5,449 bases of DNA. Origin: JBAYNS01 sp041678625 (GTDB taxonomy: Bacteria > Patescibacteriota > Gracilibacteria > Peribacterales > Peribacteraceae). The translations under genes were made by a program, and so were the position numbers. Position 1 is the first letter of the stretch. Every line of letters starts with the position of its first letter. Of the stretch, positions 1 to 5,449 are shown piece by piece. The stretch spans positions 1 through 5,449 of the forward strand of contig JBAYNS010000087.1 in NCBI GenBank assembly GCA_041678625.1, given 5' to 3'. Under the pieces are notes generated by a model, which was not told the DNA's origin, did no database searches, and saw only the letters and a list, made by a program, of their open reading frames with translations.

Positions 1-34
1 CGATCTAAAGCAAGAACGGAATTATTGGGCGAAG
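1..34 (+). repeat. 34-bp exact direct repeat, first copy (second copy at 872-905)
   Basis: This is identical to 872-905, at an offset of 871 bases. The window starts inside the repeat, so its left border is not visible. The right border is abrupt, with no recognisable similarity beyond it, as expected of a recombination junction rather than gradual divergence. Confidence 0.9.
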
Positions 35-96
35 GTATCGCATTTGCAAAATTGATTCCATCCTATGAAAATATACTGCCAGTATACGTCAAGTAA
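1..96 (+). pseudogene. 3' fragment of a glycosyltransferase-like gene, start outside the window
   Basis: Frame 1 is open from the first base to a TAA at 94-96, giving 31 residues. The first eleven (RSKARTELLGE) are identical to residues 270-280 of the glycosyltransferase at 65-1147, where they follow the donor-binding motif of the C-terminal GT-B domain. After that the sequence changes abruptly and ends 20 residues later, whereas the complete neighbour continues for 80 more residues. This looks like the tail of a paralogous glycosyltransferase whose last helices were lost or replaced by recombination or frameshift. A second reading is possible: frame 3, open from base 9, ends in a TGA at 66-68 that overlaps the next start codon as ATGA, a common operon junction, so the original upstream gene may have ended there. 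Whether this is a living gene cannot be judged from so little. Confidence 0.45.
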
Positions 97-1147
97 GACA
101 TTGTCACCGATTTCAGGTGATCACATAAATGAAATTAACATGCTGACGGCATTCAATCAGTTTGCAGAAGTATATTATTCCGGAACGAGGTTTGATCCCC
201 ATAAAAAGGGATATGGGCTCATCAACTATTCAGGATTCCCTGTAACAAGAGTGACAGACGATTATGACATGTACTATGTTCGGATGAACCCCAATGTTTT
301 TAGGGCGATTCCTGCCGGTAAGCCCAAATTGTGGTTCGCAACTCCTTATGACAAGTATTGCTATCAACATGCTACTGCAGTAGTTACTCCTACAGAGATA
401 TGGGCACAATGGTTGCGAGAAGGGAAGGAAGCCAATCATTCCCATCTGGATCTCCCCAAGACACCTAATGCTTTATCAATACATCAGGTGGTAGGAAATC
501 AATTTGTGCCATTGCAGTGTTCGGCAAAAACAACTGCTATTCGTCAGTCATTTGGAGGAGATTTTATTATTGGATATTTTGGTCAGCTTACATCATATAC
601 ATATCCGCATGCTTTGTTTCATCTTCTGCCGCATCTGGTTAAAAAATACCCAGGCATAAGGTTAGTATTGGGGATTAACACCAATTATGTAGAAACATTG
701 CCGGAGAATTTGCCAAATACGACAATTGCAAAATTCGCATATGAGGATATGCCTTATGTCATTTCGGCATGCGATTTGATCGTGGTGTCACAGTACAAAA
801 GCATGTGGGATTACTGGGGCAATCAGAAAGTAATTGAAGCAGCAGCCTGCGGCGTCCCCATTGTTCTTGGCCGATCTAAAGCAAGAACGGAATTATTGGG
901 CGAAGATTACGAATTGTTTCTTCCTCCATTGCATGGTCCTTCCAAATGGCGTGATACAATTCTTATGCAGAGAATGATAGAGAAAACAATCAAGGATAAT
1001 CATTTTAGGATGCAAATAGCTCAAAAGCTGCCCCGGAAGGCGCAATTTTATTCGGTGAGTGAATCAGCAAAGAGGTTGCAGATTCTTTTTGAGGACATGT
1101 GCAATCGTTGTCCGGTCACAAGCATGTCTTCTGCGGTGCATATGTGA
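65..1147 (+). CDS. GT-B fold glycosyltransferase (family 1/4-like)
   Basis: A 360-residue protein with the two-domain layout of GT-B glycosyltransferases, expected to transfer a sugar from a nucleotide-sugar donor to a growing glycan at the cytoplasmic side. The N-terminal acceptor domain covers about residues 1-160. The C-terminal donor domain opens with the typical strand and loop IIGYFGQL (168-175). It carries the donor-binding segment KVIEAAACGVPIVLG (255-269), in which E258 matches the second glutamate of the usual E-x7-E motif. The first glutamate position is Y250, with D249 beside it, so the motif is incomplete. There is no signal peptide or membrane segment. ATG at 65 is the first start after an in-frame stop at 53-55; no Shine-Dalgarno site precedes it, and it overlaps the upstream fragment by 32 bases. 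Length is normal for the fold. The glycosyltransferase call is firm; family number, donor and acceptor are not assignable. Confidence 0.86.
   Translation: MKIYCQYTSSKTLSPISGDHINEINMLTAFNQFAEVYYSGTRFDPHKKGYGLINYSGFPVTRVTDDYDMYYVRMNPNVFRAIPAGKPKLWFATPYDKYCYQHATAVVTPTEIWAQWLREGKEANHSHLDLPKTPNALSIHQVVGNQFVPLQCSAKTTAIRQSFGGDFIIGYFGQLTSYTYPHALFHLLPHLVKKYPGIRLVLGINTNYVETLPENLPNTTIAKFAYEDMPYVISACDLIVVSQYKSMWDYWGNQKVIEAAACGVPIVLGRSKARTELLGEDYELFLPPLHGPSKWRDTILMQRMIEKTIKDNHFRMQIAQKLPRKAQFYSVSESAKRLQILFEDMCNRCPVTSMSSAVHM
872..905 (+). repeat. 34-bp exact direct repeat, second copy (first copy at 1-34)
   Basis: Bases 872-905 are identical to bases 1-34. Here the segment encodes residues 270-280 of the glycosyltransferase, just after its donor-binding motif. 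In the first copy the same reading frame is kept but similarity ends sharply at base 34. The true repeat may extend left of the window, so its full length is unknown. Confidence 0.9.
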
Positions 1148-1346
1148 TTGGAATGTGGTTAAATGAACAAAGCTATTTTATTATGTATCAGATGTTGCCA
1201 AAGTTCTGCTCCTATCGGCACCTAAAGATTCCATAGAAAGAGTATCCGATCTGGTGCGTATGTAGATTAATGCTCAAGAATGTTTTTTTGATCAATTCTT
1301 CAGAGAATTGGTGTTTAATATATTACTACGTTAGTATCACAAGCTT
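1148..1346 (+). other. 199-bp gap between genes, possible decayed coding sequence
   Basis: This is the longest non-coding stretch in the window. I see no convincing sigma-70 type promoter, Shine-Dalgarno site, terminator or RNA gene in it. The frame that leads into the CapK-like gene is open from 1167 to 1334 apart from one TAG at 1263-1265, and it ends in a second TAG at 1332-1334, twelve bases before the GTG start. Its translation includes a protein-like stretch, DVAKVLLLSAPKDSIERV. It could be the remains of a lost gene between the two intact ones, but 55 codons with one internal stop is weak evidence and may be chance. Confidence 0.3.
1291..1312 (+). other. Small A/T-rich hairpin in the intergenic gap
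   Basis: CAATTCT at 1293-1299 pairs with AGAATTG at 1304-1310 around a TCAG loop. One further A-T and one G-T pair extend the stem to nine. No run of T follows it on the + strand; the T run at 1283-1289 lies before the hairpin. It is therefore not a standard intrinsic terminator. It lies 35 bases before the GTG start of the next gene and could affect RNA stability or initiation, but this is only a possibility. Confidence 0.3.
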
Positions 1347-2684
1347 GTGCGATTAAATATTCTTACCAAAAGCATGGCAAGCAAAGGATCTGCATATAGC
1401 AGTCCCGATTTACTGGCAAGCCAGTGGTGGTCCATAGATGAGCTGGAAGCATTCCAAAACCGACGTCTTCTCAAAATAATCAAATATGCATATGCGAATA
1501 TTCCTGGTTACAAGAAGAAATTCGATCAAGCGGGCGTGAAACCAAGAGATATCAGAACAAAAGAGGATTTGTGGAAAGTGCCGATTACGACCAGGCAGGA
1601 GCTTCAGGAAAATAAAGATTTTATTAATGAGAAAGCAATTGCAGATACGCTCTACACCGGTGGATCCACTGGTACATCCTTGCAGTATTATGATTCTCAG
1701 GAAAGTATGCGAGTTCGACGTCAGGCGCATTTGCGGGGCTGGTCGTGGAATGGATATACCCCAGGGAAACGCTTGGCGGTTATTTCTTCCGCTCAAGGAG
1801 TAGTAAAAAAGAAGAATGTACTCAATCTCATGGGGGATCTATGCACAGAAAGTCTCCAGAGAAACGTTGAATCCTTATTGCAGTTTCGGCCACAGCATCT
1901 GAGAGGATATGTGGGCTCGCTTTATCTCTTGGCGAAGTATTGTTTAGAGAACAGTATCCAATGTCATAGGATTGAATCCGTTAATCCCATATCTGAAAAT
2001 TTATATGACTTTCAACGGAAAACGATGGAAAAAGCATTCCAGTGCGAAGTTTTTGAAGAATATTGCTGCAACGATGGCGGGGCCTGTGCCTGGGAATGTG
2101 AAGCACATCAGGGTCTTCATTATTGTATGGAGCGTGCAATCATCGAAGATGTTGACGGAGAAATGATTGTAACGGATTTATGGAATACGGCTCTGCCATT
2201 CATTCGATACCAAAATGGTGATGCGGTCAGATTTCTTACCGAAAGATGCCTCTGCGGGAGGGCGCTGCCGCTCATTGCTGTTCGTGGGAGGGCAAACGAT
2301 TTTATCATAACAAAGACGGGCGTCATCAGCCCCTCTTTCTTGCTGCACCACGGCATTGGCTTGGTTGGGGTAGATAAAAATAAGAATGATTTCAAAGACG
2401 GGATACGGGCAGTGCAATATGTGCAAAAGCCAGGTTATGTTTTAGAAGTAAATGTTGTAAAGAATAGCTGGTGCTCTTCTGATGAAATTGAGCGATTCAA
2501 AAAAGGTTTGGCGCAGATTGCTACTGGTATGGAAATACGCATCAATTTTGTACAGGATATCCCGGCAACAAAAGCTGGCAAGCGCTCATTCATTGTCAAC
2601 GAGGATTCGGTTCTGTTGAATAATATTTGTTATAGAGATACAAAGTTTGAGAGACTCAATAAAAGTTTTTGCAATACTATATAA
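1347..2684 (+). CDS. CapK/PaaK-like adenylate-forming enzyme of polysaccharide biosynthesis
   Basis: A 445-residue member of the phenylacetate-CoA ligase-like branch of the ANL superfamily (the CapK-type proteins of capsule loci). Such enzymes use ATP to activate a carboxylate as an acyl-adenylate; the substrate in these loci is generally unknown. Visible motifs are the phosphate loop TGGSTGT (104-110); the A5-like segment YCCNDGG (239-245) followed by WECEAHQGLH (249-258); the ribose-binding region IRYQNGD (286-292) with D292; the cysteine-bearing CLCGRALP (301-308); and the C-terminal GKRSF (411-415), where K412 is a candidate for the catalytic lysine. Length is normal for the family. The start is uncertain: GTG at 1347 or ATG at 1374 are both in frame and neither has a Shine-Dalgarno site. 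The gene is coupled to the following GT2 gene, which suggests that the activated acid is used on the same glycan. It may decorate a sugar with an acyl or amino-acyl group (inference). Confidence 0.85.
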   Translation: MRLNILTKSMASKGSAYSSPDLLASQWWSIDELEAFQNRRLLKIIKYAYANIPGYKKKFDQAGVKPRDIRTKEDLWKVPITTRQELQENKDFINEKAIADTLYTGGSTGTSLQYYDSQESMRVRRQAHLRGWSWNGYTPGKRLAVISSAQGVVKKKNVLNLMGDLCTESLQRNVESLLQFRPQHLRGYVGSLYLLAKYCLENSIQCHRIESVNPISENLYDFQRKTMEKAFQCEVFEEYCCNDGGACAWECEAHQGLHYCMERAIIEDVDGEMIVTDLWNTALPFIRYQNGDAVRFLTERCLCGRALPLIAVRGRANDFIITKTGVISPSFLLHHGIGLVGVDKNKNDFKDGIRAVQYVQKPGYVLEVNVVKNSWCSSDEIERFKKGLAQIATGMEIRINFVQDIPATKAGKRSFIVNEDSVLLNNICYRDTKFERLNKSFCNTI

Positions 2685-2686
2685 TG
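2682..2686 (+). promoter_or_regulatory. TAATG stop/start overlap, translational coupling
   Basis: The TAA stop of the CapK-like gene (2682-2684) shares its last A with the ATG of the GT2 gene (2684-2686). No Shine-Dalgarno sequence is seen upstream of this ATG, so re-initiation by the terminating ribosome is the likely way the GT2 protein is made. This fixes the start at 2684 rather than the in-frame TTG at 2669. Confidence 0.7.
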
Positions 2687-3706
2687 TCAAAGCATCCAAA
2701 AATCACAGTATTACTTGCTGTATACAACGGAGAGCGCTTCTTGCGCCAGGCGCTGGATAGTATTAGTGATCAGACATTCAAAGATTATGAATGTGTGATT
2801 ATCAATGACGGGTCTGTCGATAGTACTGCAGAAATATTACTCGACTATCGAGACCCCAGATTTATTGTTGTACAGAACGGAGAAAATTTGGGCCTGACCT
2901 CTTCGTTAAACAGAGGACTAGCACTCGCACGTGGGCAATATATAGCTCGTATGGATGCAGACGATATTTCATTGCCGGATCGTCTGGAGCTTCAGGTCCG
3001 CTATCTCGATGTCCATCCAGAAGTCGGTGCGATAGGGGGTGCAATGGAAATCATTGATGGTAGCGGTGAATCATTGGGACATATGGGAGTACGTGTGGGG
3101 CATGAAATTATTAAAGCAGATCTCCTTATAAACGATTGCAGCTTTTATAGTCCTACCGCAACAGTACGAACATCTCTTCTACAACAACTCAATGGTTATA
3201 ATGAATCTTACGTATATGCTCAGGATTATGATCTTTGGTGGCGTCTTAGTGAAATATCGCACCTGGAGAGTCTACGAAAAGTTCTCGTGAAACACCGGCG
3301 TCACGGGACGAGTATTTCACAAAAGCATCGTCAAGCGCAGATGCGATTAGCATACATCATTTCGCAAAATGCTGTGCAATCAAGCCTGAATCACCAATAT
3401 CTGGATACCAACGCGTATCAGCGGTTTTGGTGGACGTACCACAGTCGGCGTGAGTCGTTAAATATCACTGGGAGGGAGTTACAATCAAAAGATATAAGGA
3501 AGCTTTGGGCTTTATGGGAACTACTGGCTAGCAATGCAGCGAGGCGACATGTGTGGGGGCCACGTCTCGCCGAATTTGGGTATTATTTAATTCAACACAA
3601 ATATAGAAGAGCAGGAATACAGTTGCTAGGGGTGGTAAGGCAACAATTCAGACAGCCAGTAGCCATGAGGCGTGCCACGAGGAATTTCATTTTATCTTTA
3701 CAGTAG
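2684..3706 (+). CDS. Family 2 (GT-A fold) glycosyltransferase
   Basis: A 340-residue inverting glycosyltransferase of family GT2, which transfers a sugar from a nucleotide-sugar donor to a glycan acceptor at the inner face of the membrane. The GT-A nucleotide-binding half is complete: the first strand ITVLLAVYNGERFL (7-20), NDGSVDST (41-48), NLGLTSSLNRGL (68-79), and the metal-binding D-x-D as DAD (91-93) within ARMDADD. The likely catalytic base lies in QDYDLWWR (180-187), probably D181 or D183. The tail of about 150 residues is basic and rich in aromatic residues and shows no clear membrane helix; it may hold the enzyme at the membrane or acceptor. The start is the ATG that overlaps the stop of the CapK-like gene. 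A TTG 15 bases upstream would add five residues but is less likely. The family is certain; the sugars are unknown. Confidence 0.93.
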   Translation: MSKHPKITVLLAVYNGERFLRQALDSISDQTFKDYECVIINDGSVDSTAEILLDYRDPRFIVVQNGENLGLTSSLNRGLALARGQYIARMDADDISLPDRLELQVRYLDVHPEVGAIGGAMEIIDGSGESLGHMGVRVGHEIIKADLLINDCSFYSPTATVRTSLLQQLNGYNESYVYAQDYDLWWRLSEISHLESLRKVLVKHRRHGTSISQKHRQAQMRLAYIISQNAVQSSLNHQYLDTNAYQRFWWTYHSRRESLNITGRELQSKDIRKLWALWELLASNAARRHVWGPRLAEFGYYLIQHKYRRAGIQLLGVVRQQFRQPVAMRRATRNFILSLQ

Positions 3707-3745
3707 CAAATTTACCCACTGGGATGGTTACTGAAATCTTCCCTC

Positions 3746-3760
3746 ATTTTCGATGAAAAT
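3746..3760 (+). other. Inverted repeat spanning the GT4 start codon
   Basis: ATTTTC (3746-3751) and GAAAAT (3755-3760) are perfect inverted copies around a three-base centre that contains the first two bases of the ATG at 3753. As RNA this would be a short, weak hairpin over the start codon. The second GT4 copy at 5079 keeps the right arm, because it is coding, but lacks the left arm, so the feature is not conserved and may be chance. Confidence 0.25.
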
Positions 3761-4123
3761 CCTCCACATTTGTACCAAGGATACGGGCGGGGCTGGGAAA
3801 GCTGCTCTCAGGCTTCATCATGGACTGAAATCTATTAGTGTCGGATCTAAGATGCTGGTTTTGCATCGCAGCACATCTGATAGTGATGTGACAGCATTGG
3901 TACGGAACAATACGATATTCAATCGGGTACAAAACAACATTCGCAAAAGGTTTATTGTCGCAGAGCTCAAGGCCTACGATCTATCCCGTGGGTTCTACTA
4001 CACCACGAATAAATCTATTTATCGTATTAGCAGCCATCCACTTGTTCAGGAGGCAGATATCATCCATTTGCATTGGATAGCGGGTATGGTTGATTATGCA
4101 GAATTCTTTTCTGCAATGAAGCA
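3753..4123 (+). repeat. Tandem paralogous repeat, copy 1 (5' part of GT4 gene)
   Basis: These 371 bases align without gaps to 5079-5449, with 34 differences counted by hand (about 91% identity). Bases 4041-4123 are identical to 5367-5449, so all differences lie in the first 288 bases. Similarity starts exactly at the ATG. The repeat period is 1326 bases, and its right limit is set by the window edge. Confidence 0.92.
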
Positions 4124-5009
4124 TAAACCCATAGTCTGGACGTTGCACGATGCCAATCCGTTTACTGGAGGCTGTCATGTTCCTGGAGCATGTACGCGGT
4201 ATGCCAGTGGTTGTGGTGCCTGCCCTGCCCTCCAATCTCAAAACCTCAATGATCTTTCGAGGAGGATTGTTGAGAGAAAGAAAGAGGCTTACCAGGGACA
4301 GCACATTTCCATTGTGACTCCGAGCAGATGGATGCAGAATTGCGCAAAGAAGAGTCTGCTGCTTCGGGAACATACTATCGCAGTAATCCCGAATGGAGTA
4401 CCCACAAACGTTTTTAAGAAGAGAGACAGAATACATTCAAGAAAGCAGTTTCATTTACCCCAAAATGCGGTGACCATTCTCTTTGGTGCTGATTACAGAG
4501 CGACGCGAAAGGGGTTTGAACACCTTGTACAAGCACTAGATATGCTTGTGATGCAAAATGGAGCAGAAAATATCATGCTTGTTACATTTGGTCCAAAACA
4601 AGATTTGCATACTCTCCCGATGGTTCCGCATTTTCCAATACGTCAGCTCGGTTATATCGTCGATGAGGAAGTGCTAGCTGCGCTTTATGCAAGTTGCGAT
4701 ATGACGGTAATTACTTCTTTATGGGAATCGTTCAGTTTAATATGTATTGAATCTATGGCCTGCGGAACCCCCGTTGTGGGTTATCGTGTAGGGGAACTGC
4801 CTGATGTGGTTATTCCACATAAAACTGGTCTGTTGACAGAAATGGGCAACATACAAGGTCTAGCCGAGGCCATTGAGTACATGGTTGCTCATCCTCAGAA
4901 GCGTCGAGATATGGGGGAGAAGGCAAGAGAATTTGTTGAGCAGAAATATAATATTGAGATACAGGCCAGACGGTATCTACAAATTTATGAGACGACGATG
5001 AAGGCATAG
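3753..5009 (+). CDS. Family 4 glycosyltransferase, WcaC-like
   Basis: A 418-residue retaining GT-B glycosyltransferase of family GT4, resembling the colanic-acid type enzymes (WcaC and relatives) in its N-terminal half. The N-terminus MKILHICTKDTGGAGKAA has the glycine-rich loop of the family. IIHLHWIAG is at 102-110, and TLHDANPFTGGC (130-141) opens a four-cysteine cluster (C141, C147, C154, C157; spacing 5, 6, 2), a known trait of this subgroup that may bind metal or stabilise the fold. The donor domain carries VIPNGV, GADYRATRKGFEHL, and the E-x7-E motif as E325 and E333 in WESFSLICIESMACGTPVV. It ends with the usual C-terminal helix. The gene starts 46 bases after the GT2 stop, without a Shine-Dalgarno site. 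A near copy follows 69 bases downstream. All catalytic signatures are intact, so it should be active; the donor is unknown. Confidence 0.93.
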   Translation: MKILHICTKDTGGAGKAALRLHHGLKSISVGSKMLVLHRSTSDSDVTALVRNNTIFNRVQNNIRKRFIVAELKAYDLSRGFYYTTNKSIYRISSHPLVQEADIIHLHWIAGMVDYAEFFSAMKHKPIVWTLHDANPFTGGCHVPGACTRYASGCGACPALQSQNLNDLSRRIVERKKEAYQGQHISIVTPSRWMQNCAKKSLLLREHTIAVIPNGVPTNVFKKRDRIHSRKQFHLPQNAVTILFGADYRATRKGFEHLVQALDMLVMQNGAENIMLVTFGPKQDLHTLPMVPHFPIRQLGYIVDEEVLAALYASCDMTVITSLWESFSLICIESMACGTPVVGYRVGELPDVVIPHKTGLLTEMGNIQGLAEAIEYMVAHPQKRRDMGEKAREFVEQKYNIEIQARRYLQIYETTMKA

Positions 5010-5078
5010 AAAAATCAAGAGTTATACTTCAGGAAATACTCGTTGGCTTGTAAAACTATCAGTGTAATCTGTAAAGAA
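5010..5078 (+). other. 69-bp spacer between the tandem GT4 genes
   Basis: This A/T-rich spacer shows no similarity to the 46-bp spacer before the first GT4 copy, and no intrinsic terminator or clear Shine-Dalgarno site. A TATACT at 5023-5028 resembles a -10 box, but nothing like a -35 box lies at the proper distance. Read-through transcription from the upstream gene is the simplest assumption. Confidence 0.4.
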
Positions 5079-5449
5079 ATGAAAATCCTCCACATTTGCA
5101 CCAAGGATACGGGCGGGGCTGGGAAAGCTGCTTTCAGGCTTCATCATGGATTGAAATCAATTGATGTTGAATCCAAGATGCTGGTTTTGCATCACAACAC
5201 ATCTGATAGTGATGTGACAGCATTGGTACAGAACAATACGATATTCAATCGGGCACGAAACAGCTTCCGCAACAGGCTTATTGCTGCAGAGCTCAAAGCC
5301 TACGATCTGTCCCATGGGTTTTACTACACCATGGATAAATCTATATACCACATTAGCAACCACCCGCTTGTTCAGGAGGCAGATATCATCCATTTGCATT
5401 GGATAGCGGGTATGGTTGATTATGCAGAATTCTTTTCTGCAATGAAGCA
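5079..5449 (+). CDS. Family 4 glycosyltransferase, tandem paralogue, 3' end outside the window
   Basis: This is the first 123 codons of a second WcaC-like GT4 gene, still open at the window edge. It begins MKILHICTKDTGGAGKAA exactly like the upstream copy and aligns with it without gaps: 105 of 123 residues are identical. The 18 substitutions fall at positions 19 to 94, and residues 97-123, including IIHLHWIAG, are identical. The reading frame is intact with no stop, so nothing suggests a pseudogene. Only part of the acceptor-side domain is visible; the cysteine cluster and donor-binding E-x7-E motif would lie outside. ATG at 5079 is preceded only by an A-rich stretch (GTAAAGAA), a poor ribosome site. 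It probably adds a related sugar or the same sugar to a different acceptor (inference). Confidence 0.9.
   Translation, partial: MKILHICTKDTGGAGKAAFRLHHGLKSIDVESKMLVLHHNTSDSDVTALVQNNTIFNRARNSFRNRLIAAELKAYDLSHGFYYTMDKSIYHISNHPLVQEADIIHLHWIAGMVDYAEFFSAMK
5079..5449 (+). repeat. Tandem paralogous repeat, copy 2
   Basis: This is the partner of 3753-4123. The final 83 bases (5367-5449) are an exact match to 4041-4123 and run to the window edge, while the preceding 288 bases hold all 34 differences. This uneven distribution points to recent gene conversion or unequal recombination, or to strong conservation, of the 3' block. Confidence 0.92.

Noticed and set aside
44..735. Shared TTGCAAAATT at 44-53 and 726-735 as part of the duplication
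   Set aside because: Ten A/T-rich bases with no flanking similarity can arise by chance in a window of this size.
1283..1312. Hairpin plus T run as an intrinsic terminator
   Set aside because: The T run precedes the stem on the + strand and the stem is A/T-rich. On the minus strand no T run follows it either.
1308..1337. TTGGTG and TAGTAT as a sigma-70 type promoter for the CapK-like gene
   Set aside because: Both boxes match poorly, the spacing is 18 bases, and transcription would start almost at the GTG. This is at chance level for an A/T-rich spacer.
1410..2426. Minus-strand open frames (1410-1796, 2120-2395, 2178-2426) and a + strand frame at 1972-2166 within the CapK-like gene
   Set aside because: All are embedded in a gene with clear family motifs. 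Their translations show no recognisable domain and they have no start signals.
2669..2683. TTG at 2669 as start of the GT2 gene
   Set aside because: The ATG at 2684 forms a TAATG overlap and gives the normal GT2 N-terminus; the five extra residues are not typical of the family.
3981..5399. Minus-strand open frames at 3981-4436 and 5157-5399 that share the stretch MQMDDICLLNK
   Set aside because: They lie antisense within the two GT4 copies and resemble each other only because the sense genes are duplicates. They have no motif and no independent support.
1..5449. CRISPR arrays, insertion sequences, tRNA or rRNA genes, simple-sequence phase-variation tracts
   Set aside because: I saw no regularly spaced repeats, transposase motifs, terminal inverted repeats, RNA gene signatures or long homopolymer tracts within a gene. 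The longest tract seen is the seven-T run in the gap at 1283-1289.

Overview
This window looks like part of a bacterial surface-polysaccharide locus (capsule, exopolysaccharide or O-antigen). All genes lie on the + strand and nearly all of it is coding. In order it holds: a 3' scrap of a glycosyltransferase-like gene (1-96); a complete GT-B glycosyltransferase (65-1147); a 199-bp gap; a CapK/PaaK-like adenylate-forming enzyme (1347-2684); a GT2 (GT-A fold) glycosyltransferase coupled to it by a one-base stop/start overlap (2684-3706); a GT4 glycosyltransferase of the WcaC-like kind (3753-5009); and the first 123 codons of a second, very similar GT4 gene that runs off the window (5079-5449).

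The host cannot be named from this window. Base composition is moderate (GC in the forties by eye). No start codon has a convincing Shine-Dalgarno sequence. That would fit Bacteroidota or another lineage that uses few SD sites, but it does not prove it. No housekeeping gene, rRNA or tRNA is present to place it.

Together the genes suggest cytoplasmic-side assembly of a lipid-linked oligosaccharide. Three or four glycosyltransferases would add sugars one after another, and the CapK-like enzyme would activate a carboxylic acid as an adenylate for decoration of a sugar or precursor. No flippase, polymerase, export or nucleotide-sugar gene is seen, so this is an internal slice of a larger cluster. 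Donor and acceptor sugars cannot be assigned.

The most striking feature is duplication at both ends. The first 34 bases are an exact copy of 872-905, inside the first complete glycosyltransferase gene. The last 371 bases are a second copy of 3753-4123, about 91% identical with the final 83 bases exact. The GT4 duplication begins exactly at the start codon, and its amino-acid differences all fall in residues 19-94, the N-terminal half of the acceptor-side domain. This suggests a locus that has grown by tandem duplication and may reshuffle its glycosyltransferase genes. Both window edges falling inside repeats could also mean an assembly break.
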